Counted from the stretch's first letter, positions 53,478 through 63,812 are shown. The stretch: DNA of 64,000 nt from Sulfitobacter mediterraneus (GCF_016801775.1 NZ_CP069004.1:2976001-3040000); one strand, 5' to 3'. Translations and numbers: made by a program. The notes: generated by a model not told the origin, from the sequence alone.

Positions 53478-53634
53478 GAAACGGGTGCTGCTTCTGGCGG
53501 TGGTTTTCGTGGCTTTGATCGCCAGCTTTCAACTTGGCCGCAGCTTCGAACGCTGGCGCTATGATGACCTGTGTCTCGACATGGGCGGCGGGCGCAATCC
53601 GGGCAATCATCCGATTTGTGTGATTGCCCGTTGA
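53461..53634 (+). CDS. 57-residue membrane protein overlapping dapB
   Basis: An ATG at 53461, inside the dapB 3' end, opens a frame of 57 codons. It begins [18 protein letters not shown] and has one hydrophobic helix (about 8-24), then [20 protein letters not shown] and a C-terminal CVIAR with two cysteines in the soluble part. The coupling to dapB and gene-like codon use argue for a real gene; function unknown. The region after it (to 53736) has no gene. Confidence 0.6.
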   Translation: MIRHPEKRVLLLAVVFVALIASFQLGRSFERWRYDDLCLDMGGGRNPGNHPICVIAR

Positions 53635-53736
53635 GGGGCAAGGCAAGACCCGCGCGCTGCGGAAAACTTACCAAAAATGAAACCAATCACCTTTTGGAAA
53701 CGTATCTGTTTCAGAACTTCTTTTCGGAGGTGAGTG

Positions 53737-54093
53737 ATGAAACGTTTTATTGCAATTGGTGCGGCGCTGTTGACGGGCTTGGCGGGTCCGGCCTTTGCCG
53801 ATTTTCAAAAGGTGACAAGCCGCGCGGAATTTGTGGCGCTTGTGGATGGCAAAACTTTGTCACGACCATTGGTGCGCCTTCAGGTTAGCCCGGATGGCCG
53901 GATATCAGGGCGAGGGGCTACCTGGGACATCAGCGGACGCTGGCAGTGGAAGGGCGGTTATCTGTGCCGCAGCCTTGAATGGGGCGGTGATGATCTTGGC
54001 TACAATTGTCAGGAAGTGCGTGTGAACGGAGAGCGCATGCGCATCACATCAGATCGCGGAACCGGCGAATCGGCTGAATTCAAGCTGCGCTGA
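53737..54093 (+). CDS. Small secreted protein (about 118 aa)
   Basis: 118 residues from the ATG at 53737 with a strong GGAGG. The signal peptide is cleaved after AFA, then DFQKVTSRAEFVALVDGK. A beta-rich domain contains SPDGRISGRGATWDISGRWQWKGG-like repeats (split here), YLCRSLEWGGDDLGYNCQEV with a Cys pair probably disulphide-bonded, and ITSDRGTGESAEFKLR. I recall relatives labelled dihydrodipicolinate reductase, but no reductase motif is present. Function unknown; periplasmic. Confidence 0.72.
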   Translation: MKRFIAIGAALLTGLAGPAFADFQKVTSRAEFVALVDGKTLSRPLVRLQVSPDGRISGRGATWDISGRWQWKGGYLCRSLEWGGDDLGYNCQEVRVNGERMRITSDRGTGESAEFKLR

Positions 54094-54109
54094 TCAGATT
54101 GGGCATCGA

Positions 54110-54313
54110 TCAAAAATCGATTGCGATGCCCTTTTTCTCCCAATCGCCGTAGCGCACGGGCTCCGGCCCGTCGCGCCCGCCCAGTTCCGGTGGCAGATCC
54201 AGCGCCTCTGCCTGCTTGCGCCGCTCTTCGGCCTCAGCCAAGGCGCGTTGCGCGGCGGGGGGCAGTTGCGCTTTTTGCTCTTCACGGTCGGGGTTCGGCG
54301 CGGTCTCTGTCAT
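54110..54313 (-). CDS. DUF1674 protein, SDHAF4-like
   Basis: 67 residues from the ATG at 54313 (AGAGGA upstream). The C-terminal motif is LGGRDGPEPVRYGDWEKKG with IAIDF at the end, the conserved end of DUF1674/SDHAF4. The eukaryotic member helps mature the flavoprotein subunit of succinate dehydrogenase; the bacterial role is inferred. It is divergent from rsmB and is not next to sdh genes here. Confidence 0.88.
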   Translation of the reverse strand: MTETAPNPDREEQKAQLPPAAQRALAEAEERRKQAEALDLPPELGGRDGPEPVRYGDWEKKGIAIDF

Positions 54314-54399
54314 GCTGTCCTCTTGAGGCATTCTGCGCATTGATATACGTGCCGACATGCCCACGACAACCCAAGACCCCGGATAGACAGGAAACCCCA

Positions 54400-55674
54400 A
54401 TGGCAGACACAGGCGTTCAAGCCCGCAGAAGTGCGGTGTATATGCTCGATCAGATACTGGGGGATGAGCCGCGTTTGATGTCCGAACTGCTGGCGGGTGG
54501 CGCGCTGGACAAACTGCCCCCCGATGACCGCGCCCGAGCGCAACGCCTTGCTGTAGAAACCCTGCGCGGGTTGGAACGTGCAGACCGGTTGCTGCAAAAA
54601 CACCTCAACAAACAACCGCCCCTGACCATTCGCAATGTGTTGCGGGTTGGCACCGTCGAGCTGTGTCAGGGCGGTGCTGCGCATGGTGTGGTGAATGCGA
54701 TGGTCAATCTGGTATCGAGCCATAACAAATTGAGCCACCTCAAAGGCCTCACCAATGCGGTGCTGCGCAAAATTGCAACTGACGGCCCCGAGGCATGGGC
54801 CGCACTGCGTGCCCCCCGCCTGCCCAAGTGGCTGCGCGGCCCGTTGATTGAGGCATGGGGGCCAGATGCGATGGCGGCCATGGAGGCGGCGCATTTTGCA
54901 GGTGCACCGCTGGATCTGACCGCCAAGGGTGATGCAAAGGCATTGGCTGAACTGGTGGGTGGTACCTTGCTGGCGACGGGCACCGTGCGCGTCGAAAATG
55001 CAGGCCAGGTGTCAACAATGCCCGGATTTGCCGAAGGCGAATGGTGGGTCCAAGACGCCGCTGCCGCGATCCCTGTGCGGGTTTTGGCACCCCGAGCCGG
55101 CGAAGCCGTGCTGGATCTATGTGCCGCGCCTGGCGGCAAGACCATGCAACTGGCCGCCGCTGGCGCGGAGGTAACGGCGGTCGATTCTTCTGTGCCACGT
55201 ATGGTGCGGGTCAAAGAAAACCTTGCGCGGGTCGGGCTAAAAGCCAAAACGCTGACCAAAGATGCCCGCGCAGTGAAAGGCAGCTTTGACGCGATTTTGC
55301 TGGATGCGCCCTGTTCAGCCACTGGCACAATGCGCCGCCACCCTGATCTGCCCTATGCCAAGGATGGGTCCGAATTTGGCGATCTGATCGAATTGCAGGG
55401 AGAGTTGATTGACCACGCTTGGACATTGCTCAAACCCGGCGGTCGTCTGGTGTTTTGTACATGCAGCCTGCTGCCTGATGAGGGTGAAGTGCAGGTGGAC
55501 GAGGCACTGGAGCGGCACGAGGATATGACCGTGGACCGCGATGCGCTCAAGATTGATGGTGTCTCGGCGGATTGGATCACCACCGAAGGCGGCCTGCGGC
55601 TGCGCCCCGATTTCTGGGCGGACAAAGGCGGCATGGACGGGTTCTACATCGCCTGTCTGCGCAAGGCGGTTTGA
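54400..55674 (+). CDS. rsmB: 16S rRNA m5C967 methyltransferase RsmB-like
   Basis: 424 residues from the ATG at 54400; the longer frame runs antisense through the DUF1674 gene. The N-terminal NusB-like RNA-binding domain (about 10-140) is joined to a SAM domain: AVLDLCAAPGGKTMQLAAAG, the catalytic-base motif DAPCSATGTMRRHPD and the nucleophile motif CTCSLLPDEGE. It methylates C967 of 16S rRNA. Its TGA is directly followed by the stop of the convergent PhnD-like gene. Confidence 0.92.
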   Translation: MADTGVQARRSAVYMLDQILGDEPRLMSELLAGGALDKLPPDDRARAQRLAVETLRGLERADRLLQKHLNKQPPLTIRNVLRVGTVELCQGGAAHGVVNAMVNLVSSHNKLSHLKGLTNAVLRKIATDGPEAWAALRAPRLPKWLRGPLIEAWGPDAMAAMEAAHFAGAPLDLTAKGDAKALAELVGGTLLATGTVRVENAGQVSTMPGFAEGEWWVQDAAAAIPVRVLAPRAGEAVLDLCAAPGGKTMQLAAAGAEVTAVDSSVPRMVRVKENLARVGLKAKTLTKDARAVKGSFDAILLDAPCSATGTMRRHPDLPYAKDGSEFGDLIELQGELIDHAWTLLKPGGRLVFCTCSLLPDEGEVQVDEALERHEDMTVDRDALKIDGVSADWITTEGGLRLRPDFWADKGGMDGFYIACLRKAV

Positions 55675-56427
55675 TCAACCTGCGGTTTCTGGGGGATTGG
55701 AGATCGCCAGATAGGCGGCTTTGGGAATGTGGGTCAAACCCTTGAGGCAAAGCGCATCGCGATCCGCTTGATCTAGCCCCGCAATCGCCGCCGAGACCGC
55801 TTCGTATGTCGCCTGCCGGTCGACACCAGCCGCCGCGATATAGGGCAGGCCGGGGGTCGGAGAGGTTTGGGCCAGAACCCGCAGATCAGCTGCAAAAGCA
55901 TCGTATTTCTGGATCAGCTGCCACGTCACCACGTCAAGCGCGGCAATATCGGCCCGTCCTTCTGCCACGGCCCGCGCCGAGTTGAGATGACCGTGGCTCT
56001 GACTGCGGTTTTCGAACCAGAAGCCGTGCGTTTTGGCCAGGGCAAAGGGCGCGGCATACCCTGATTGCGAAAAGGTTTGATTGTAGGTGAAACGCGCGTC
56101 GCGATAGGCGGGCAAGCCTGTCCGATGATCATCCGCCCGCACCACAATCACGCTGTTGTAATAGCCTGCCTCACAGCCTTTTACGCCATAATCCGGCGTG
56201 CCGATCAACGTCACCTTGTCATGCAGCCATTTGCGATAGGGCATGCCGCAGGTCTGGCTCAACACCAGATCGTCAGCGGTCCAGACCTCAAATTCATCCC
56301 GTGCATTGTCCGGCTTTTCAGGTGCATCAATGCCGCGCTGGGCGAGTTCGGCGCGGATCAAAGTCCAATACCGATCATGAGCCTGAGCGTTTTCGGGGCG
56401 CAGATACATCATCAAGCTGGCAATCAC
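55675..56427 (-). CDS. PhnD/SsuA-type substrate-binding-like protein
   Basis: 250 residues from a GTG at 56427 with GGAGG seven nt upstream. It begins MIASLMMYLRPE and contains WTADDLVLSQTCGMPYR, GYYNSVIVVRADDH and RADIAALDVVTWQL, as in the periplasmic phosphonate-binding (PhnD) fold. No signal peptide is seen from this start and no ABC permease or ATPase is near, so it is an orphan whose location and ligand are unclear. Confidence 0.75.
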   Translation of the reverse strand: MIASLMMYLRPENAQAHDRYWTLIRAELAQRGIDAPEKPDNARDEFEVWTADDLVLSQTCGMPYRKWLHDKVTLIGTPDYGVKGCEAGYYNSVIVVRADDHRTGLPAYRDARFTYNQTFSQSGYAAPFALAKTHGFWFENRSQSHGHLNSARAVAEGRADIAALDVVTWQLIQKYDAFAADLRVLAQTSPTPGLPYIAAAGVDRQATYEAVSAAIAGLDQADRDALCLKGLTHIPKAAYLAISNPPETAG

Positions 56428-56602
56428 GGGCAATCCTCCGGTGGTTTCAAGGCGCAGTTCTAGCGCTGCCAGGCCGATCAAAACAGCCCATTTGCGACCA
56501 AACCCGCCGATGCTACCCTTCCGGGGCAAAAAGCGGTGACTCAGCGTCGTGCGCGGGCTATGCTCCCGTCAAACGCCGTCAGAGCGTCAAGGGCAGCGAG
56601 AT

Positions 56603-58351
56603 ATGTTCAATATGACCAGCTTGAAAGCGCGCAAGGCGCGGTTTCTCAATCGGTGGCACGCCCGCGCGGCGACCCGCACCCGTGCGCAGGTCAAAGGATT
56701 CGTATCCTCCCCCGAGCCCCGAACTATCGGTTCTTTTGCCCGCGGGCGGCAGTTGATCGCGGGCAATTTCCTGTTTGCCGGAACTCTGGTGAATGCGCCG
56801 GGGCAATCCATGTGGGCGATTGAGCCACCAGATGCGAATTATGCCGCCGAATTGCAGGGGTTTTCCTGGCTCGATGATCTGGCTGCACTGGGGGATCCAG
56901 CGGCGCGGTCTGCGGCGCAAGACTGGCTTTGGGGCTGGATCGAAATTTATGGCAAGGGCAAGGGGCCGGGGTGGACACCTGATCTGACGGGCCGCCGTTT
57001 GATCCGGTGGATCAACCACGCCCTGTTTGTGCTGCGGGGCCAGGAAACGGCACAAAGCAAGGCGTTCTACCGCTCGCTTGAACAGCAGACACAATTCCTT
57101 TCGCGGCGCTGGCGCGGCGCGGCGCCGGGTTTGCCCCGGTTCGAGGCGCTTACTGGTTTGATCTACGCCGGACTTGCCCTTGAAGGGCAAGAGGGGCTGG
57201 CCGATCCGGCGGTCAAGGCATTGGCACGCGAGTGCAGCATACAGATCGACGATCAGGGCGGTTTGCCGACCCGCAATCCCGAAGAACTGCTGGCCGTGTT
57301 TACCCTGCTGACCTGGGCCGGAGCCGCGCTGCAGGATGTTGGCCGTACTCCGCCGCGTGAACACCTTGCCGCAATTGAACGGATCGCCCCCACCCTGCGC
57401 AGCCTGCGCCACGCCGATGGCGGTTTGGCGCGGTTTCACGGCGGTGGGCGCGGTGTCGAGGGATGGCTGGATCATGCGCTGGCGGCCTCCAACGTGCGGG
57501 CAACGCAGCCTGAAGGCCTTGCCATGGGCTATGCCCGCCTGTCTGCCGGGCGCACCAGCGTTGTGATCGATGCCGATACCCCGCCAGTGGAGGATGCGTC
57601 GGTGAACGCTCATGCATCGACACTGGCATTCGAACTCACCTCTGGCCGCCGTCCCTTGGTGGTGAACTGCGGATCTGGCGCGTCTTTCGGGCTTGAGTGG
57701 CGCCGGGCCGGGCGGGCAACGCCGTCGCATTCTGCACTATCGCTTGGCGGCTTCTCCAGTGCCCGCTTGGCCGAACCGGACCGTCATTCTGGTCTGGAAG
57801 AACTGATCGACGGGCCGACCCATGTGCCGGTCGAAATCAGCAGCGCCCCGGATGGCCTGCGGTTTCAGGGCGGGCACAACGGCTATGTCAAATCCCATGG
57901 GCTGACCCATGCCCGCACACTTGAGCTGACGCTGGACGGGCGCGGCCTTGCGGGAGAAGACATGCTCTTGGCGATGGAAGATGCCGACAAGCGACGCTTT
58001 GACGCGGCGCTGGACGCGGGAGAGCTGAAGGGTCTGCGCTTTGACATCCGGTTTCACCTGCATCCGGACGTGGATGCAACGCTAGATCTGGGCGGCGCTG
58101 CGGTTTCGATGGCGTTAAAGAGCGGGGAAATCTGGGTTTTCCGCCATGACGGGGCGCATAACCTCTCGCTTGATCCGGGGGTCTATCTGGAGACAACCCG
58201 CCTCAAACCCCGCGCGGCACAGCAGATTGTCCTCACCGGTATGGCATTTACCTATGCCACACGCATCAGGTGGTCCTTGTCCAAAGCGCAGGAAACTGCG
58301 ATTGGCGTGCGTGATTTGTCTATGGACGATCCCTATTCTGATGACGACTGA
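56603..58351 (+). CDS. Heparinase II/III family protein
   Basis: 582 residues from the ATG at 56603. An N-terminal alpha/alpha toroid (about 60-330, with [15 protein letters not shown] and [16 protein letters not shown]) is followed by a beta-sandwich heparinase II/III-like domain (about 340-570; [20 protein letters not shown], then [17 protein letters not shown]). It may act on acidic polysaccharides, but in this rsmB-purH setting it is more likely an envelope/glycan housekeeping protein. No signal peptide is seen. Confidence 0.85.
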   Translation: MFNMTSLKARKARFLNRWHARAATRTRAQVKGFVSSPEPRTIGSFARGRQLIAGNFLFAGTLVNAPGQSMWAIEPPDANYAAELQGFSWLDDLAALGDPAARSAAQDWLWGWIEIYGKGKGPGWTPDLTGRRLIRWINHALFVLRGQETAQSKAFYRSLEQQTQFLSRRWRGAAPGLPRFEALTGLIYAGLALEGQEGLADPAVKALARECSIQIDDQGGLPTRNPEELLAVFTLLTWAGAALQDVGRTPPREHLAAIERIAPTLRSLRHADGGLARFHGGGRGVEGWLDHALAASNVRATQPEGLAMGYARLSAGRTSVVIDADTPPVEDASVNAHASTLAFELTSGRRPLVVNCGSGASFGLEWRRAGRATPSHSALSLGGFSSARLAEPDRHSGLEELIDGPTHVPVEISSAPDGLRFQGGHNGYVKSHGLTHARTLELTLDGRGLAGEDMLLAMEDADKRRFDAALDAGELKGLRFDIRFHLHPDVDATLDLGGAAVSMALKSGEIWVFRHDGAHNLSLDPGVYLETTRLKPRAAQQIVLTGMAFTYATRIRWSLSKAQETAIGVRDLSMDDPYSDDD

Positions 58352-58367
58352 CCAAAGGACCACTGCC

Positions 58368-59954
58368 ATGCCCGATCTTGCCCCCGTCAAACGCGCCCTT
58401 CTTTCCGTTTCCGACAAGACCGGATTGGTCGATCTGGGCAAGGCGCTGGCCACTCACGGGGTTGAACTGCTCAGCACCGGCGGCACCGCCAAGGCGCTGC
58501 GCGAGGCCGGGCTTGAGGTCAAAGACGTGGCCGAAGTTACCGGTTTTCCGGAGATGATGGATGGCCGGGTCAAGACCCTGCACCCCGTGGTACATGGCGG
58601 TCTGCTGGCCCTGCGCGACAATGACGAACATGTTGCCGCGATGAACGAACACAACATCGGCGGCATCGATCTGGTGGTGGTCAATCTTTATCCGTTTGAG
58701 GCGACGGTGGCCAAAGGGGCCGAATACGCCGAAGTGATCGAAAACATCGATATTGGCGGGCCGGCGATGATCCGTTCTGCCGCCAAGAACCATGGCTTTG
58801 TCAACGTTGTGGTTGATACCGAAGACTATGCCGCTGTGATCGCGGAGCTGGAGGCCAACAACGGCCAGACCACCTATGCCCTGCGTCAACGGCTGGCCCA
58901 GACGGCCTATGCCCGCACCGCCGCCTATGACACGGCTGTCAGCACCTGGATGGCTGCGCAGGTGGACGACACACCGCGCCGCCGCACCTTTGGCGGCACA
59001 TTGGCGCAAATCTTGCGTTATGGCGAGAACCCGCATCAGCAGGCGGCGTTCTACACCGATGGCACAAACCGTCCCGGCGTGGCCACCGCGCAGCAGCATC
59101 AGGGCAAGGAGTTGTCTTACAACAACATCAACGACACCGATGCGGCTTTTGAGCTGGTCAGCGAATTTGACCCCGCGGGCGGTCCGGCCTGTGCGATCAT
59201 CAAACATGCCAACCCCTGCGGCGTGGCCACCGGATCAACCATGGTCGAGGCCTATACCCGCGCCTTTGATTGTGACCGGACATCGGCCTTTGGCGGCATT
59301 ATCGCACTGAACCAGACACTGGACGGTGAAACCGCCGAAGCGATCAGCGGGATTTTTACCGAAGTGGTGATTGCCCCTGGCGCTGATGCTGATGCGCTTG
59401 AAGTGTTTGCCAAGAAAAAGAACCTGCGTCTGCTGACCACCGATGGTCTGGCCGATGCCGATGCGGCGCAACTGGCCGTACGGCAGGTCTCTGGCGGCTT
59501 TTTGGTGCAGGACAAGGACGTGGGCCGGATCACACGGGATGACCTCAAGGTGGTAACCAAACGCGCACCGTCCGATCAGGAACTGAGCGATCTGCTGTTT
59601 GCCTGGACCGTGGCCAAACACGTCAAATCCAACGCGATCATCTATGTCAAAGACGGCGCAACCGTGGGCGTTGGCGCGGGCCAAATGAGCCGTGTGGACA
59701 GCACCCGCATCGCTGCCCGTAAAGCGCAGGACATGGCCGAAGCGATGGGACTGCCCGCGCCGCTGACCCAAGGGTCGGTTGTGGCCTCTGACGCCTTCTT
59801 TCCCTTTGCAGACGGATTGATCACGGCGGCCGAGGCGGGCGCAACCGCGCTGATCCAGCCGGGCGGCTCCATGCGCGATGACGAAGTGATTGCAGCGGCG
59901 GATGAGGCGGGCCTCGCGATGGTCTTCACCGGCATGCGCCACTTCCGACACTAA
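58368..59954 (+). CDS. purH: Bifunctional AICAR transformylase/IMP cyclohydrolase
   Basis: 528 residues from the ATG at 58368. The N-terminal MGS-like cyclohydrolase domain has [33 protein letters not shown] and [13 protein letters not shown]. The transformylase part has [25 protein letters not shown] and the C-terminal [11 protein letters not shown]. It catalyses the last two steps of IMP synthesis. It starts 16 bp after the heparinase-like gene, with lspA 15 bp downstream. Confidence 0.97.
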   Translation: MPDLAPVKRALLSVSDKTGLVDLGKALATHGVELLSTGGTAKALREAGLEVKDVAEVTGFPEMMDGRVKTLHPVVHGGLLALRDNDEHVAAMNEHNIGGIDLVVVNLYPFEATVAKGAEYAEVIENIDIGGPAMIRSAAKNHGFVNVVVDTEDYAAVIAELEANNGQTTYALRQRLAQTAYARTAAYDTAVSTWMAAQVDDTPRRRTFGGTLAQILRYGENPHQQAAFYTDGTNRPGVATAQQHQGKELSYNNINDTDAAFELVSEFDPAGGPACAIIKHANPCGVATGSTMVEAYTRAFDCDRTSAFGGIIALNQTLDGETAEAISGIFTEVVIAPGADADALEVFAKKKNLRLLTTDGLADADAAQLAVRQVSGGFLVQDKDVGRITRDDLKVVTKRAPSDQELSDLLFAWTVAKHVKSNAIIYVKDGATVGVGAGQMSRVDSTRIAARKAQDMAEAMGLPAPLTQGSVVASDAFFPFADGLITAAEAGATALIQPGGSMRDDEVIAAADEAGLAMVFTGMRHFRH

Positions 59955-59969
59955 GACAGAGGGCGGCAG

Positions 59970-60467
59970 ATGCGTATCTTTTACTGGGCCGGACTTGCCG
60001 CCTTTTTGCTGGACCAGGTCAGCAAGTACATTGTGATCCACCTGATGGATCTGTCGCGCATCCGCGCGATTGACGTGATGCCGCCGATCCTGAACTTCCG
60101 ATATGGCGAGAACCGCGGGATCAATTTCGGCATTCTGGGCGATGCGCCTGATGCCAGCCGTTGGGTGTTGATCGGGCTTGCGCTGGTGATTTGCATCGGC
60201 GTGTTTTTCTGGATGCGCCGTGCCAAAGTTGGCGTTTTGGCGCAGATCAGTGCCGGATTGCTCGTTGGCGGTGCTTTGGCAAATGTCGCAGATCGGGTCA
60301 TCTATGGCTACGTTCTGGATTTCCTGAACATGTCCTGCTGCGGGATCAACAATCCCTTTGTTTTCAACGTTGCGGATGTCTTTATCTTTACCGGCGCAAT
60401 CGGTTTGGTCTTTTTTGTGGAAGATCCAAAAAAGGCTGGAAAAGCGGCGGCGAAAAAACATAAGTGA
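59970..60467 (+). CDS. lspA: Lipoprotein signal peptidase (signal peptidase II)
   Basis: 165 residues with four membrane helices. The catalytic aspartates are in GALANVADRVIYGYVLDFL and FVFNVADVFIFTGA; the NRGINFG segment (residues ~50) is also conserved. It removes signal peptides from lipoproteins in the inner membrane. The next gene encodes a lipoprotein, and many of its likely clients are in this window. Confidence 0.95.
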   Translation: MRIFYWAGLAAFLLDQVSKYIVIHLMDLSRIRAIDVMPPILNFRYGENRGINFGILGDAPDASRWVLIGLALVICIGVFFWMRRAKVGVLAQISAGLLVGGALANVADRVIYGYVLDFLNMSCCGINNPFVFNVADVFIFTGAIGLVFFVEDPKKAGKAAAKKHK

Positions 60468-60518
60468 CATTGCCCACCTGCCTGCGATATTGAAAGGCAG
60501 ACCCATAGGAGACGACCC

Positions 60519-61022
60519 ATGCGCCGTATCGCTTTGATTGCCCTGATCCCGCTCGCTCTTGCGGCGTGCTCCAATCAGGGATTGAGAGATCTGCGCAGCT
60601 CCTCTGACGGGCCGGACGAGTTTATGATCCAGCCGGTAAAGCCGCTAGAATCCCCCGACAACTACGCGACGCTGCCAACGCCGACACCGGGCAAAGCCAA
60701 CCTGACGGATCGCTCTGCCCTGAACGAAGGGGTGCAGGCCTTTGGCGGGCGTCCGCAATCGGCGGATGGGGGTATCCCGGCAAGTGACGGCGCATTGGTG
60801 CGTCACGCCAGCCGCAATGGCGTGTCTGCCAACATCCGCGAAGAACTGGCCGAGACTGACGCCAAGTTCCGCAAGCGCAAGGCACGGTTCACCCAGTTCC
60901 GGATTGTGCCGGTGGATCGCTACAATCAAGCGTACAAACGACAGGCGCTTGATGCCAACAAGGAGGCACGTCGCTGGCGCCGGGCTGGTGCGCGTACTCC
61001 ATCGGCGCCCCCGGCAAAGTGA
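60519..61022 (+). CDS. DUF3035 lipoprotein, BamF-like
   Basis: 167 residues. The lipobox is LALAAC (Cys17). The mature start has SDGPDEFMIQPVKPLESPDNYATLPTP (two pieces), matching DUF3035. In Caulobacter, BamF is a small lipoprotein of the outer-membrane beta-barrel assembly complex with a BamC-like motif of this kind; equivalence is inferred. It lies between lspA and the M16 genes. Confidence 0.8.
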   Translation: MRRIALIALIPLALAACSNQGLRDLRSSSDGPDEFMIQPVKPLESPDNYATLPTPTPGKANLTDRSALNEGVQAFGGRPQSADGGIPASDGALVRHASRNGVSANIREELAETDAKFRKRKARFTQFRIVPVDRYNQAYKRQALDANKEARRWRRAGARTPSAPPAK

Positions 61023-61115
61023 TCAGTCGTCAGCGCTGAAAGTGCAGATCGCCCCTTGATTGTGTGCGCAACCCGCGTACCTACAAGCACAAGCGAAACA
61101 TTCAAAGGACGCTCC

Positions 61116-62459
61116 ATGTTCAAAGCGCCGATTTTTGCGGCTTTGGCGGCGGTATTCCTGCCGTTTGCCACAGTCCACGCCAATGCCAACGAGGCGGTCA
61201 GCCATTTTACCCTTGAAAACGGGATGGATGTGGTCGTGGTCGAAGACCACCGCGCCCCGGTTGTGCAACAGATGGTCTGGTATCGCGCCGGATCTGCGGA
61301 TGAGCCGAAGGGCGCATCAGGTGTTGCGCATTTTCTGGAGCATTTGCTGTTCAAAGCCACAGACAAAATGGAATCGGGAGAGTTTTCCGCAACCGTGGCC
61401 GCAAACGGCGGGCGCGACAACGCATTTACCAGCTATGACTACACCGCCTATTTCCAACGGGTGGCCGCCGACAGGCTGGAGCTGATGATGCGAATGGAAA
61501 GCGACCGGATGCGCAACATCCGGCTGACGCCGGACAACATCCGCACCGAACGTGACGTGATCCTCGAAGAGCGCAACCAGCGCACCGAGAACAACCCGTC
61601 TGCACTGTTCAATGAACAGATGAACGCCGCGCAATATCTCAACCATCGATATGGCGTGCCGGTGATTGGTTGGAAACACGAGATGCAGACACTTGATCTG
61701 GATGATGCGCTGTCCTTCTACGAGACCTATTATTCGCCCAACAACGCCATTCTGGTGGTCTCTGGCGATGTGGAACCCGAAGACGTGCTGGCATTGGCCA
61801 AGAAATACTATGGGGTGATCCCCGCCAATCCTGACCTGCCCGAACGCCTTCGCACCGAAGAACCGCCCCAGAACGCAGAGCGGCGGCTGATCTTTCGTGA
61901 CCCGCGTGTGGCGCAACCCTATGTAAGCCGGTCCTATCTTGCGCCGGAACGTGATCCCGGGGCACAGGAAAAGGCCGCTGCACTGACAATCCTCGCCGAG
62001 ATCCTCGGCGGTGGCACCACGTCGTTCCTGGCGGAAAAGATGCAGTTCGATACCCAAGTCGCGACCTACACGGCGGCTTATTATCGGGGCAGTTCCCTTG
62101 ATGACACTACGTTTAATTTCATTGTTGTTCCGGCGGATGGCGTGACCTTGCAACAGGCAGAAGATGCTCTTGATGCTGCGCTGGCGGATTTTGTCATTGC
62201 CGGTGTCGACGCAGAACAGTTGGACCGGATCAAATTACAAATCCGCGCTTCTCAGATTTATGCCCGTGACGATGCCGACAGCGTTGCCAACCGCTATGGT
62301 CAGGCGCTGGCGATGGGGATGAGTGTGCAAGACGTGCAAGACTGGCCTGATATTCTTGAGGCTGTGACAGCCCAGGACATCATGCAGGCCGCCAGTGAAG
62401 TTCTTGATCGGCGGGCGTCTGTCACCGGATGGCTGATGAAAGCGGAGGCCGCGCAATGA
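61116..62459 (+). CDS. M16 family zinc peptidase (catalytic subunit)
   Basis: 447 residues from the ATG at 61116 (AAAGGA upstream). The signal peptide is about residues 1-24. The inverted zinc motif H-x-x-E-H is His72, Glu75 and His76 in AHFLEHLLFK, with ERDVILEERN supplying the distal Glu. It is a periplasmic pitrilysin/PqqL-type protease, probably processing small or misfolded polypeptides. It overlaps the next gene by ATGA and forms a pair with it. Confidence 0.93.
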   Translation: MFKAPIFAALAAVFLPFATVHANANEAVSHFTLENGMDVVVVEDHRAPVVQQMVWYRAGSADEPKGASGVAHFLEHLLFKATDKMESGEFSATVAANGGRDNAFTSYDYTAYFQRVAADRLELMMRMESDRMRNIRLTPDNIRTERDVILEERNQRTENNPSALFNEQMNAAQYLNHRYGVPVIGWKHEMQTLDLDDALSFYETYYSPNNAILVVSGDVEPEDVLALAKKYYGVIPANPDLPERLRTEEPPQNAERRLIFRDPRVAQPYVSRSYLAPERDPGAQEKAAALTILAEILGGGTTSFLAEKMQFDTQVATYTAAYYRGSSLDDTTFNFIVVPADGVTLQQAEDALDAALADFVIAGVDAEQLDRIKLQIRASQIYARDDADSVANRYGQALAMGMSVQDVQDWPDILEAVTAQDIMQAASEVLDRRASVTGWLMKAEAAQ

Positions 62460-63769
62460 GATTAATTTTTGCCCTGATCCTGACAGCACTGGCTGGTCTT
62501 CCAGCCCGGGCCGAAGTGAACATCCAATCTGTTACCAGTCCCGGCGGGTTGACCGCATGGTTGGTTGAAGAACCTTCCATTCCCTTTGTCGCGCTGGAAA
62601 TCCGGTTTCGCGGGGGTGCCTCGCTGGACCGGCCCGGAAAGCGCGGCGCGGTGAACCTGATGACGGCGCTGCTGGAAGAGGGGGCGGGCGACATGGACGC
62701 CCGCGCTTTTGCCCGTGCCGCAGAAGCGCTTGCCGCCAGTTATGATTTTGATGCCTCCAATGATGCGGTGGCGATCTCGACACGGTTCTTGACCGAGAAC
62801 CGTGCAGAATCCGTGGCTTTGCTCAAGTCAGCGTTACAGGCGCCACGATTTGACGAAGAAGCGATAGAACGGGTGCGGCGGCAGGTGCTGTCGATAATCC
62901 AGTCTGACCAGAAAGACCCCGATGACATCGCAAGCCAGACGTTCAATCAAATTGCCTATGGCGATCACCCATATGGATCGTCCCTGAATGGCACTTTGGA
63001 AAGCGTGGCGGCATTGACCCGGGATGACCTGCTGGCGGCGCATGCTGATGTGCTGGCCCGCGACCGGATTTATATCGGCGCCGTTGGCGACATCACGCCC
63101 GAAGAACTGGGCGCATTGGTGGATGAACTGCTTGGCGGATTGCCGGAAGAAGGGGCAGAAATGCCGCCACTGGCAGAGGTGACAATCCCCCCTGGCGTGA
63201 CGGTGGTGGACTTTGCCACACCGCAATCCGTTGCGATCTTTGGCCAAAAGGGGATCAAGCAGGATGATCCAGACTTTTTTGCCGCGACCATTCTGAACCA
63301 TGTGATCGGCGGCGGGTCGTTTGAAAGCCGTCTGATGACTGAGGTGCGCGAAAAACGTGGGCTGACCTACGGGGTCTATTCCTATCTTGTGCCGCAGGAT
63401 CTGGCCGAGGTTTACATGGGCAACGTCAGTTCGGCCAATGACCGCATTGCGCAGGCCATTGCAGTGATCCGCGATGAATGGGCCAAGGCCGCGGCCGAGG
63501 GCATCACCCCGCAAGAGCTGCAGGACGCCAAGACCTATATCACCGGGGCCTATCCCTTGCGGTTTGATGGCAATGGACCGATTGCGAACATTCTTGTGGG
63601 CATGCAGATGATCGGCCTGCCGATTGACTACATTCCAACCCGCAATGACAAGGTTGAGGCGGTGACGCTGGCGGATGTGAAGCGCGTTGCGGCGGAACTG
63701 CTTGACCCCGAAGGCCTGCACTTTGTTGTGGTTGGGCAGCCCGTAGGGATCGAGAGCACGGGCAATTGA
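62456..63769 (+). CDS. M16 family protein lacking zinc ligands (non-catalytic partner)
   Basis: 437 residues from the ATG at 62456. The signal peptide ends at LPARA, then EVNIQSV. The position of H-x-x-E-H reads NLMTALLEEGAGD, so the zinc site is gone. The R-x-x-x-Y substrate-binding element of the C-terminal half is kept (KRGLTYGVYSYL). Such paired subunits form heterodimers (as in mitochondrial processing peptidase). It is followed by a strong terminator. Confidence 0.92.
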   Translation: MRLIFALILTALAGLPARAEVNIQSVTSPGGLTAWLVEEPSIPFVALEIRFRGGASLDRPGKRGAVNLMTALLEEGAGDMDARAFARAAEALAASYDFDASNDAVAISTRFLTENRAESVALLKSALQAPRFDEEAIERVRRQVLSIIQSDQKDPDDIASQTFNQIAYGDHPYGSSLNGTLESVAALTRDDLLAAHADVLARDRIYIGAVGDITPEELGALVDELLGGLPEEGAEMPPLAEVTIPPGVTVVDFATPQSVAIFGQKGIKQDDPDFFAATILNHVIGGGSFESRLMTEVREKRGLTYGVYSYLVPQDLAEVYMGNVSSANDRIAQAIAVIRDEWAKAAAEGITPQELQDAKTYITGAYPLRFDGNGPIANILVGMQMIGLPIDYIPTRNDKVEAVTLADVKRVAAELLDPEGLHFVVVGQPVGIESTGN

Positions 63770-63812
63770 TCAGCCTGTGTAAAACGAGGCGCTAAAGCGC
63801 CACACGATATTG

